Source: an uncultured Collinsella sp.
GTDB lineage: Bacteria > Actinomycetota > Coriobacteriia > Coriobacteriales > Coriobacteriaceae
Assembly (NCBI GenBank): GCA_958429225.1
Contig: CAUAJB010000016.1
Span: forward strand, 1 to 32,252
Length of the DNA stretch: 32,252 bases
Reading direction: 5' to 3'
Part shown: positions 15,966-23,196 of the stretch, one piece after another
Numbering within the stretch: position 1 is the stretch's first letter
Layout of the letters: each line of letters opens with the position of its first letter
Notes under the pieces: model-generated
The model's database searches: none
The model's input: the letters and a program-made list of their open reading frames with translations, nothing else
Told to the model about the DNA's origin: nothing
Translations under genes and position numbers: made by a program

Positions 15966-16931
15966 ATGTGTACGAGCATTCGATTTACCGATAATTCTGG
16001 CCGCATGTATCTGGGCCGCAACCTCGACTGGAGCTTTGACTACGGCCAACAGGTTCGCGTGATGCCGCGCGGATTCCACATTCCGTATTCGTTTATCGAC
16101 GACGCGACGGCCGCGCATGCGGTAATCGGCATGTGCATCGATTACAAGAACTATCCTATGTTCTTCGACTGCGGCAACGATGCGGGCCTCGCCGTGGCAG
16201 GTCTCAATTTCCCGGGTTATGCCGAGTATGCCGAGGACCCTGTCGACGGCAAGACCAATATTGCGGCCTATGAGTTTCCCCTGTGGGTGGCAGCGACGTT
16301 CTCGACGGTCGATGAGGTCGAGGCCGCGCTGCGCGACACGGTGATTGTCGCCAAATCTGCCGGAGAGGGGCTGGGCGTGTCGCTGCTCCATTGGATTATC
16401 GGCGACAGCCAGCGCAGCATCGTGGTCGAGATGATGGCTGACGGCCTGCATGTATACGACGATCCGGTCGACACCCTTGCCAACCAGCCGACCTTCCCGT
16501 GGCACATGGAAAACCTGCGCACCTATATCACCGCCACAAGCGATTTTCCGCAGACGGCGACATGGCGTGGCGCCGAGCTCAAGCCCTATGGCGCGGGCGC
16601 CGGCATGCGCGGTATTCCGGGTGACTGCTATTCGCCGAGCCGCTTTGTAAAGGCGGCGTACCTCAATGCCAATTACCCGCAAAAGGAGAGCGAGGCCGAA
16701 AACGTCGTCCGCATGTTCCGTTCACTCGAGGGCGTGGTGATGACTGAGGGGGCGTCCAGGATGGGCGATGGCAAGTTCGAGAAGACTATCTACACCGGAT
16801 GCTTTAGCGCGCGCACGGGCAATTATTACTACGCGATGTATGAGGATCCGTCGATTCGCTACGTGAGCCTGATGGATGCCGAGGGCGCGAGTCCCGATAG
16901 GCTCGTGGTTCCCGAGCCGCGTCGTTCGTAG
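15966..16931 (+). CDS. Bile salt hydrolase (choloylglycine hydrolase)
   Basis: A 321-residue Ntn-family amidase that cleaves glycine or taurine from conjugated bile acids. The start ATG is followed directly by Cys2, which becomes the N-terminal nucleophile once Met is removed; AGGAGG six bases upstream supports this start over the ATG at 15903. Active-site residues fall at the family positions: Cys2, Arg18 and Asp21 in GRNLDW, Asn81 in AGLNFPGYAEY, the Asn of LANQPTFPWH at about 178 and the Arg of IPGDCYSPSRFV at about 227. Length and motifs match bile salt hydrolases better than penicillin V acylases, though penicillin V or acyl-homoserine lactone use cannot be excluded. No signal peptide, so it acts in the cytoplasm. 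It is a single-gene unit between two terminators. Confidence 0.92.
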   Translation: MCTSIRFTDNSGRMYLGRNLDWSFDYGQQVRVMPRGFHIPYSFIDDATAAHAVIGMCIDYKNYPMFFDCGNDAGLAVAGLNFPGYAEYAEDPVDGKTNIAAYEFPLWVAATFSTVDEVEAALRDTVIVAKSAGEGLGVSLLHWIIGDSQRSIVVEMMADGLHVYDDPVDTLANQPTFPWHMENLRTYITATSDFPQTATWRGAELKPYGAGAGMRGIPGDCYSPSRFVKAAYLNANYPQKESEAENVVRMFRSLEGVVMTEGASRMGDGKFEKTIYTGCFSARTGNYYYAMYEDPSIRYVSLMDAEGASPDRLVVPEPRRS

Positions 16932-16956
16932 CCGCTAGCTTTACTGCGATACAAGA

Positions 16957-16988
16957 CGGCCCTGCGTCTCTCGTGAGGCGCAGGGCCG
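16957..16988. terminator. Hairpin between the bile salt hydrolase and kup
   Basis: Arms CGGCCCTGCG (16957-16966) and CGCAGGGCCG (16979-16988) pair perfectly, and pairing can extend inward with a G-T wobble. The genes converge here, so it probably ends transcription from both sides. Confidence 0.8.
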
Positions 16989-17010
16989 CTGTCGTTGATT
17001 TGTGACGTCG

Positions 17011-19242
17011 CTAGAAGTTGGCCTCGTTGAGTTGTTCGTTCTCGAGGCCGTCGAGCTGTTGCTGTTCGGGCGTATCGGCGACGCTCTCGAGCAACTCGGT
17101 GGGATCGACGTTCATGTCCCTGCCGGCCTCGTTGCCGTTGACCAAGTCGTCCGAGAAGATGTCGACTTCCATTTCCTCGGCCTCTTCGATCTGAACCTCG
17201 AGCGGCACCTGGGTGCGCACGAGCTTAACGGCCGGACGCATGCGGGCAAATAGCGGCACGTACTCGATGATGATGGCCGAGTTCTCAAGACCGTACCAGC
17301 GTGCCGGGCTACCGCAGGCGCGGCGGACGGCGTACTTGATGGCCATGACGCGGTGGTCATTGCGGTTGATGTCCGTTTCGGGGGCGAGCATCTTGCGCAG
17401 CATGCAAAAACGGAAGTCGCCCACGTTGCCGCGTGTCTCGTAGATGGAATAGGTGTGATGCTGCGGCGGCAGCTCGCCCGATGCCATCAAGTCGCCGACG
17501 ATCTGACGCAGGTAGGCGTTGACGCGCTGGTTGACCTTAAAGCCCAGGTCCAGGCGAACGCGGAAGAGGAAGTCCGTGCCAAAGGTCTCGACGGAATACT
17601 CGTGCGTATAGGGCTCGTCGGTAACGTGCACGTTGATGAACCAGTATGCCTTGGCGCGCTTGGGATGTTTGTCCAGGATGGAATAGAGCACGTCGCGGTC
17701 GAGCGTGAGCGGGTCGGGGCTGTTGGTGAGAAATACCAGATTGTCAGCGAGCACGGGGTAGGTCTCGTCATTGCGCAGGCGATTGAGCTGGTCGAGGTAC
17801 TTGGAGACGGGCAGCAAGATCGTTTGCGTGCGCTCGATGGCGGTACCGCGACGCCACACGTACATAAGGCCAAACAGCAGCGAGGCCAAGAAGATCATCA
17901 CATAGCCGCCGTCAAAGAACATAGTGAGGCACGAGGCAAAGAAGCAGAGCTCGATGGCGCCAAAAAGCAGGGCGAAGACGCAGGCGCCCAGCTTGTGCTT
18001 GAGGATGCCGGCGATGTAGCTCGTCAAAAGCGTCGTGGTCATGAGCATGGTCACGGTAATGGCGAGGCCATAGGCGCTCTCCATGCGCTCGGAGTTCTGG
18101 AACAGCAGCACGATAAAGATGCAGCCGACCCACATGATGTTGTTGACGAGCGGAATATAGAGCTGGCCTTTGGTGTCGCTGGGGTAGTGGATGCGCAGGT
18201 GCGGCATGAGGTTGAGGCGCGTTGCCTCCGAAACCAGCGAGAACGAGCCGGTGATGAGCGCCTGCGAGGCAATGATGGCCGCCACGGCCGAAAGCACGAT
18301 GGCAAAGGGGCGCAGGGGCTCGGGAAGCATCATATAGAACGGGTTGACGATATCCATTGCGAGCATCTGGGGATTGGAGTTGTTGGCGAGCAGCCAAGCT
18401 CCCTGGCCCAGATAGTTAAGGATGAGGGCCGCCTTAACAAACGGCCAGGATGCGTAGATGTTGGCCTTGCCCACGTGGCCCATGTCTGAATAGAGCGCCT
18501 CGGCGCCGGTCGTCGACAGGAAGACGAAGCCGAGCACCATGATGCCCGAGTGGTTGATGGGCGAGAACAGGAACATGATGCCACGGATGGGGTTGAGCGC
18601 GCGTAGGATGGACAGGTTGCCGAGCATGTTGAACAGGCCGGCGCCAGCCAAGAACAGGAACCACAGCGTCATAAGCGGGCCGAACAGCTTGCCGATTGAC
18701 GAGGTGCCGGCGCGCTGCATGGCAAATAGACCGCAGATAATGATGATGGTGATGATGATCACATTGGTCTGACCGTCACCCAATAGCGCGTGGCCCCACT
18801 CGATGGTACGCAGGCCCTCAATGGCTGTGGTGACCGTGACCGCGGGGGTGAGGATGCCGTCGGCGAGCAGCGCCGCGCCGCCGATCATGGCGGGGAGAAT
18901 CAGCCATGGCGCCACCTTGCGCACGAGACTGAACAGGGCGAAGATGCCGCCTTCGTTGTGGTTGTCGGCCTTCATGGCGATTACCACGTACTTGACCGTG
19001 GTCACGAGCGTCATGGTCCAGATGACGAGCGAAAGCGCGCCCAGGATCATGTCCTCGCTGACGGTACCGATGCCGCCGTTGTTGGCGACGATTGATTTCA
19101 TGGTGTACATGGGGCTCGTGCCGATGTCACCATAGACGACGCCGAGCGTTACGAGCAGCATGCCAGCGGAGAGGGGGATGGCTCCGTGCCCACCTTGCCC
19201 GTGCTGGTCTTGGAGGTTTGTCTCCAGTTTATTGTGTGCCAC
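17011..19242 (-). CDS. kup: Kup-family potassium uptake transporter
   Basis: A 743-residue KUP/HAK/KT potassium transporter. Family motifs are clear: GVVYGDIGTSPMYT (about 34-47), ADNHNEGGIFAL (about 92-103), LLADGILTPAVTV (about 124-136) and the long run of membrane segments up to about residue 450; the family has 12 spans. The cytoplasmic C-terminal part is long, and the protein is about 120 residues longer than Escherichia coli Kup. The extra length ends in an acidic, Glu-rich tail (from about 690). A GTG at 19242 is chosen because GGGAG lies five bases upstream. The ATG at 19260 has no ribosome site and would put that GGGAG inside the coding sequence. It is a single gene, with a dyad at 19342-19365 upstream. 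Confidence 0.92.
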   Translation of the reverse strand: MAHNKLETNLQDQHGQGGHGAIPLSAGMLLVTLGVVYGDIGTSPMYTMKSIVANNGGIGTVSEDMILGALSLVIWTMTLVTTVKYVVIAMKADNHNEGGIFALFSLVRKVAPWLILPAMIGGAALLADGILTPAVTVTTAIEGLRTIEWGHALLGDGQTNVIIITIIIICGLFAMQRAGTSSIGKLFGPLMTLWFLFLAGAGLFNMLGNLSILRALNPIRGIMFLFSPINHSGIMVLGFVFLSTTGAEALYSDMGHVGKANIYASWPFVKAALILNYLGQGAWLLANNSNPQMLAMDIVNPFYMMLPEPLRPFAIVLSAVAAIIASQALITGSFSLVSEATRLNLMPHLRIHYPSDTKGQLYIPLVNNIMWVGCIFIVLLFQNSERMESAYGLAITVTMLMTTTLLTSYIAGILKHKLGACVFALLFGAIELCFFASCLTMFFDGGYVMIFLASLLFGLMYVWRRGTAIERTQTILLPVSKYLDQLNRLRNDETYPVLADNLVFLTNSPDPLTLDRDVLYSILDKHPKRAKAYWFINVHVTDEPYTHEYSVETFGTDFLFRVRLDLGFKVNQRVNAYLRQIVGDLMASGELPPQHHTYSIYETRGNVGDFRFCMLRKMLAPETDINRNDHRVMAIKYAVRRACGSPARWYGLENSAIIIEYVPLFARMRPAVKLVRTQVPLEVQIEEAEEMEVDIFSDDLVNGNEAGRDMNVDPTELLESVADTPEQQQLDGLENEQLNEANF

Positions 19243-19341
19243 GAGGACTCCCTTAGACATCCGGTTATCTGTCTAGGACAAAAAACTTTATGCCGTCTTT
19301 ATACATACAAGAGCAGTTTGGCACATCGGGTTATTTTAGAC

Positions 19342-19365
19342 AATAATCCTCAGCTGGGGATTATT
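19342..19365. promoter_or_regulatory. 24-base dyad upstream of kup
   Basis: AATAATCC (19342-19349) and GGATTATT (19358-19365) are perfect inverted arms; the centre holds the palindrome CAGCTG (19351-19356). It lies 100 bases upstream of the kup start and 34 bases past the end of the EamA gene. It could be an operator for kup or a hairpin ending the upstream EamA transcript. Confidence 0.45.
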
Positions 19366-19399
19366 TATCTACGCAGGTAGCATTTCAAAGCAGGGGCTT

Positions 19400-20311
19400 T
19401 TAAGCACGTACTGTCTGGGCGATGCCAGCCTTGGCGTTTGCGCGTTTGCCGGCGAGTTCGCAAAAAATCGCGCCGCCGATGATAAGCGCGGCGCCCATCA
19501 GGCGGACCGGTGTTATGGCTTCGCCCAAAAGGACGGCCGAGAACACGACGGCCGAAAGCGGCTCGAGGTAGCCGACGACCGCGACGGTCTGGACGGGCAG
19601 CTTGGCGACGGCACTAAAGTAGAGCAGGCAACCGATGCCGGTGTTGACGACGCCGAGCATAGCGACGGCGCGCCAATCGATGCCTGCGGCGATGTCGGGG
19701 GACAGGAATGAGGGGGCGCCCTGCGTGATGAGCGTGAGGGCCAGTGCGGTCACAAAGGCGGCGCTCACCTGGAGCGTGGAGTTTTCGAGGCCTTCGATGT
19801 GCGGCGCACCCTTGCTAGCGATGACCATCAGCGCATAGCAAAATGCCGAGGCGATGCCGCAGGCGATACCAGCAATGGGCATATTGCCGCCTAGACCTTG
19901 CGCTGCAATGAGAAAAGCACCGCAAGCAACGGCGATAAAGCCGGCGATTTTGCCGCCGGTCAGCTTTTCGCCAAAGATGAGCGGGGAGAGCGCCATGACA
20001 ATGATGGGGCCGCAGTAGTACAGCAGCGAGGATACGCCGACGCCGATCGTCTGGTAGGCACGGAACAGAAAAATCCAGCTGGCACCCAGCGCGGCTCCCG
20101 AGAGAAGGAGTGCTGCGGCTTCGCGGGGACGAGATGGCGCCTGCAGTTTATGGCGTTGGGTGATGGCGAGGATGGTGACAAGCGAGATGGCGCCCAAAAA
20201 CGTGCGTAGTAGCACAATATCGGAGCTCGGCAGCGCGATGGCGGCGGCGATGATGCCGTTGGAGCCAAACAATAGCAATGCTGCTAAGTACGTAAACAGT
20301 CCGTTGTTCAT
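19400..20311 (-). CDS. EamA-type drug/metabolite transporter
   Basis: A 303-residue membrane protein of the DMT superfamily with the two EamA repeats expected for ten membrane helices (about 1-135 and 145-285). The second repeat ends with YLEPLSAVVFSAVLLGEAIT (about 247-266), a typical family signature, and the first has LYYCGPIIVMALSPLIFGEK. Likely an exporter of an amino acid or other small metabolite, substrate unknown. It is divergent from a LysR-type regulator with a 118-base shared control region, the usual layout for a LysR-controlled exporter. Confidence 0.9.
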   Translation of the reverse strand: MNNGLFTYLAALLLFGSNGIIAAAIALPSSDIVLLRTFLGAISLVTILAITQRHKLQAPSRPREAAALLLSGAALGASWIFLFRAYQTIGVGVSSLLYYCGPIIVMALSPLIFGEKLTGGKIAGFIAVACGAFLIAAQGLGGNMPIAGIACGIASAFCYALMVIASKGAPHIEGLENSTLQVSAAFVTALALTLITQGAPSFLSPDIAAGIDWRAVAMLGVVNTGIGCLLYFSAVAKLPVQTVAVVGYLEPLSAVVFSAVLLGEAITPVRLMGAALIIGGAIFCELAGKRANAKAGIAQTVRA

Positions 20312-20340
20312 GCGCTTCCATCCCCTCTATATCCGAGCAT

Positions 20341-20357
20341 GTTCACTATGGGTGAAC
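20341..20357. promoter_or_regulatory. Operator-like dyad between the EamA exporter and its LysR neighbour
   Basis: GTTCAC (20341-20346) and GTGAAC (20352-20357) are perfect inverted arms with a five-base spacer, in the divergent control region. This is a good candidate site for the LysR regulator encoded next to it. Confidence 0.5.
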
Positions 20358-20378
20358 GGGCTTTAGAAGAAAAGCGAA

Positions 20379-20384
20379 TATAAT
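20379..20384 (+). promoter_or_regulatory. Candidate -10 box for the second LysR gene
   Basis: A perfect TATAAT lies 45 bases before the GTG start, just downstream of the GTTCAC dyad. There is no good -35 hexamer, which fits an activator-dependent or autoregulated promoter. Confidence 0.45.
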
Positions 20385-20429
20385 GCATGGCAAACATGAT
20401 AAAAACTCATGCAAAGGCGGAGGGGTGCC

Positions 20430-21287
20430 GTGGAAACGAATATTCAAAAGATGCAGGTGCTGCTGGAGACGGTGCGCGCCGGAAGCTTTACGCGTGCTGC
20501 CGAGCGCCTGAGCTATTCGCAATCGGGCGTGAGCCGTATGGTGGCCGATCTTGAGGCCGATTGGGGCTTTAAGGTGCTCGACCGCAGTCGCGAGGGCGTA
20601 GTGCTTTCTGCCGACGGGCGGCAAGTCATGCCGGCGGTCGAGGCGTTATGCGAGGAATTTGTTCGTTTGCAGCGACGGGTGGATGAGATGCGTGGACTCA
20701 TGCGCGGCAAGATCTGTATCGGTACGTTTTCGAGTGTGGCGACTCATGTACTGCCGCCGGTGATCGCGCGTTTTCGCGCCGATCATCCGGATGTCGATTA
20801 CGAGCTGCTGATGGGTGATTACTCCGAGATTGAGCAATGGGTGGCAGAGGGCCGCTGCGATCTGGGCTTTATTCCGCGCGAGCCACGCGGCGCCGGCATG
20901 GCGTCGCGACCGTTGGTGCAAGACGAGCTGATGGCCGTGGTGCCAGCGGACTCCTCGCTTGCCACCGCGGAGATCGTTTCCCTTGCCAATTTGGCCAACG
21001 AGCAGTTTATTCTGCTGGAACGCGGTAGCGACGACGAGATTACGCCGCTGTTTCGCCGCGCGGGCCTGGCGGTGCTCTCTAAGCTGTCGACCTGGGATGA
21101 CTATGCGATTATGGCCATGGTCGAGGACGGCCTGGGCGTGAGCATTCTTCCGGCGCTCATCTTGCGCCGCTGCCAGTTCGATGTTGCCGTGCGCCCGCTC
21201 GAGGGACGTCCTCATCGGCAGATCAACGCCATATACCGCACCGCTGACGTTTCGCTCGCGGCGGCTCATTTCCTTGAATATCTCTAA
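20430..21287 (+). CDS. LysR-family transcriptional regulator (divergent from EamA exporter)
   Basis: A 285-residue LysR regulator. The winged helix occupies about 1-60, with KMQVLLETVRAGSFTRAAER and SYSQSGVSRMVADLEADWGF. The effector domain runs from about 88 (KICIGTFSSVATHVLPPVI) to the end. The start is a GTG at 20430 with GGAGG six bases upstream; the longest frame (ATG at 20409) would place that ribosome site inside the gene. Its effector is unknown. The divergent exporter gene and the GTTCAC dyad suggest that it controls the exporter and itself. Confidence 0.9.
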   Translation: METNIQKMQVLLETVRAGSFTRAAERLSYSQSGVSRMVADLEADWGFKVLDRSREGVVLSADGRQVMPAVEALCEEFVRLQRRVDEMRGLMRGKICIGTFSSVATHVLPPVIARFRADHPDVDYELLMGDYSEIEQWVAEGRCDLGFIPREPRGAGMASRPLVQDELMAVVPADSSLATAEIVSLANLANEQFILLERGSDDEITPLFRRAGLAVLSKLSTWDDYAIMAMVEDGLGVSILPALILRRCQFDVAVRPLEGRPHRQINAIYRTADVSLAAAHFLEYL

Positions 21288-21346
21288 AAGCGCGTGCCCG
21301 TTGTCCACTTCGGGACAATTCTCGGGGTTCGGTACATTTTATTGTG

Positions 21347-21430
21347 AAATTGAACTTTCGGATAATGCTCCGCGCTATACTGCTGCCTAAATTGAACTCA
21401 GGTTCAATTCGTGTTCTATAAATTGAACTT
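21347..21430 (+). promoter_or_regulatory. Promoter and repeated operator of the XRE-aminotransferase gene
   Basis: The motif AAATTGAACTT occurs at 21347-21357 and again at 21420-21430. Between them is a perfect palindrome, AATTGAAC (21390-21397), TCAG, GTTCAATT (21402-21409), built from the same half-site. A TATACT at 21376-21381 is a likely -10 box, with TTGAAC at 21350-21355 as a poorly spaced -35. The sites bracket the promoter and the ribosome site of a gene that itself encodes a DNA-binding domain, so autoregulation is likely. Confidence 0.7.
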
Positions 21431-21449
21431 TGCCAGCAAGGAGGTTCTG

Positions 21450-22970
21450 GTGGCCCAAGAGACGTTTAGCGATCGCCTGCGACAGGCTATGTCCGATCGC
21501 GACGTTCGCCAGTCGGACGTAATCCGCGCATCGGAGATGCTCGGCAAAAAACTCGGCAAGAGTCAGATGAGCCAATATGTGAGCGGCAAGACGATCCCGC
21601 GGCGCGATGCGGCTGAGCTGCTCGCCCGTATTTTGGAGGTCGATGTTACCTGGCTGCTTGCCGGCGACGCCGATCAAGGCGAGGCATCATCACCCCGCAA
21701 CGATTCCAAGCCCGAACCCCATCCCTCAGCTCAAATTGCAAGGAGCACCACCATGCGCACTTTTTCTAAATCCACCAAGCTCGATAACGTCCTGTATGAC
21801 GTTCGCGGCCCCGTCGTCGACGAGGCCGCCCGTATGGAGGACGAGGGCGAGCGCATCCTCAAGCTCAATATCGGTAACCCGGCGCCCTTCGGTTTCCGCA
21901 CGCCCGATGAGGTCATCAAGGACATGCGCCAGCAGCTGCCCGACTGCGAAGGCTATTCCAACTCGCGCGGCCTGTTCTCCGCGCGCAAGGCGATCATGCA
22001 GTATTCGCAGATCAAGGGCCTGCCCAACGTTCAGATGGAGCATATCTACACGGGCAACGGCGTGTCCGAGCTCATTCAGCTTTCGATGAACGCGTTGCTC
22101 GACAATGGAGACGAAATCCTGATTCCCAGCCCTGACTATCCGCTCTGGACGGCGTGCGCAACCCTTGCCGGCGGTCATCCCGTACATTATTTGTGTGATG
22201 AGCAGGCGGATTGGTATCCCGACCTGGAGGATATGGAGTCCAAGATCACGAGCGCGACCAAAGCCCTCGTCATCATCAACCCTAACAACCCCACGGGTTC
22301 CGTCTATCCGCGCGAGGTGCTCGAGGGCATCGTCGAGGTTGCACGCAGGCATCAGCTGATGATCTTTGCCGATGAGATCTACGACCGCCTGTGCATGGAC
22401 GGCTACGAGCACGTCTCGATTGCCTCGCTCGCCCCCGACCTGCCCTGCGTTACCTTTAGTGGCCTTTCCAAGTCGCACATGATTGCGGGCTATCGTATTG
22501 GCTGGATGGTGCTTTCGGGCAACCAGCGCTGCATGAGCGACTTCATCATGGGTATCAACATGCTCTCCAACATGCGCCTGTGCTCCAACGTGCCAGCTCA
22601 GTCGATCGTTCAGACGGCACTCGGTGGTCATCAGTCCGTTAACGACTACATCCGTCCCGGCGGCCGTGTCTACGAGCAGCGCAACTTTGTGTATGAGGCG
22701 CTCAACAAGATTGACGGCATCTCGGTGGTTAAGCCGCGCGCGGCGTTCTACATCTTCCCCAAGATGGATGTGAAGAAGTTCAACATCACCGATGACGAGC
22801 AGTTCGCCCTTGACCTGCTGCACGAGAAGAAGATCCTGATCACGCGCGGCGGCGGCTTCAACTGGGCTGAGCCCGACCACTTCCGTATCGTGTACCTGCC
22901 GCGCATGGAAGTACTCAAAGAGTCCCTCGAAGACCTCGCCGACTTCTTTGACCATTACCGCCAGGCGTAA
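21450..22970 (+). CDS. XRE-type HTH domain fused to class I aminotransferase (AlaA-like)
   Basis: A 506-residue fusion. Residues about 5-75 are a Cro/C1-type helix-turn-helix: TFSDRLRQAMSDRDVRQSDV, then KSQMSQYVSGKTIPRRDAAE, then LLARILEVDVTWLLAG, the usual end of such domains. A Ser/Pro-rich linker (about 76-100) leads to a complete fold-type I aminotransferase (about 102-506) with NIGNPAPFGF, INPNNPTGS (about 276-284), FADEIYDRL and the PLP lysine in SGLSKSHMIAGYRIGW (Lys341). The enzyme part resembles alanine and aspartate aminotransferases such as AlaA. The GTG at 21450 has AAGGAGG five bases upstream. An in-frame ATG at 21753 also has a strong ribosome site, so an enzyme-only form may be made. 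Unlike MocR regulators, the DNA-binding part is XRE, not GntR. Confidence 0.9.
   Translation: MAQETFSDRLRQAMSDRDVRQSDVIRASEMLGKKLGKSQMSQYVSGKTIPRRDAAELLARILEVDVTWLLAGDADQGEASSPRNDSKPEPHPSAQIARSTTMRTFSKSTKLDNVLYDVRGPVVDEAARMEDEGERILKLNIGNPAPFGFRTPDEVIKDMRQQLPDCEGYSNSRGLFSARKAIMQYSQIKGLPNVQMEHIYTGNGVSELIQLSMNALLDNGDEILIPSPDYPLWTACATLAGGHPVHYLCDEQADWYPDLEDMESKITSATKALVIINPNNPTGSVYPREVLEGIVEVARRHQLMIFADEIYDRLCMDGYEHVSIASLAPDLPCVTFSGLSKSHMIAGYRIGWMVLSGNQRCMSDFIMGINMLSNMRLCSNVPAQSIVQTALGGHQSVNDYIRPGGRVYEQRNFVYEALNKIDGISVVKPRAAFYIFPKMDVKKFNITDDEQFALDLLHEKKILITRGGGFNWAEPDHFRIVYLPRMEVLKESLEDLADFFDHYRQA
21740..21755 (+). promoter_or_regulatory. Internal ribosome site and start codon for the aminotransferase domain alone
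   Basis: AAGGAG (21740-21745) precedes an in-frame ATG (21753-21755) by seven bases. The predicted product is 405 residues, starts MRTFSKSTKLDN and is exactly the complete aminotransferase domain with no HTH domain. Confidence 0.6.
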
Positions 22971-22991
22971 CGGCAAAGGTAGCCTGTAATG

Positions 22992-23031
22992 AAACGGTCG
23001 GCCCGCAACGGATGCGGGCCGACCGTTTTCT
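22992..23031 (+). terminator. Intrinsic terminator after the aminotransferase fusion
   Basis: Perfect 15-base arms AAACGGTCGGCCCGC (22992-23006) and GCGGGCCGACCGTTT (23014-23028) around a seven-base loop, with TTTT and TCTGTCT following. It ends the fusion gene unit. Confidence 0.92.
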
Positions 23032-23098
23032 GTCTAAGCCCGTGCTGTTAGCGCTTGTCTCGTTGAGCGGGCGAGGTTCGCGCGTGAGCGGCTAGTTC

Positions 23099-23119
23099 TA
23101 TTCCAAAATGGAATACAAT
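23099..23119 (+). promoter_or_regulatory. Operator-like palindrome and possible -10 box of the ceramidase-like/PTS operon
   Basis: TATTCCA (23099-23105) and TGGAATA (23109-23115) are perfect inverted arms with an AAA centre. A TACAAT (23114-23119) overlaps the right arm and may be the -10 box; GGAATT follows at 23131-23136 as a possible half-site. The first gene of the operon starts at 23197. A repressor bound here would cover the promoter. Confidence 0.45.
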
Positions 23120-23196
23120 GGGCTTAAGCTGGAATTGATGTCCGGGTACCTGCTTTTCTAGAATGTTTTCAACAAGATGAAAGGCGGTTCCAACCA

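Noticed and set aside
17353..18489. 378-residue open frame on the plus strand
   Set aside because: Antisense of kup; low-complexity Gly/Glu/Val-rich composition and no ribosome site.
21301..21318. TTGTCC / GGACAA hairpin after the second LysR gene
   Set aside because: Six-base arms and no T tract are too weak to call as a terminator, although the core resembles the other GGACA repeats.
21726..22976. 416-residue open frame on the minus strand
   Set aside because: Antisense of the aminotransferase domain, which has a full PLP-enzyme motif set.
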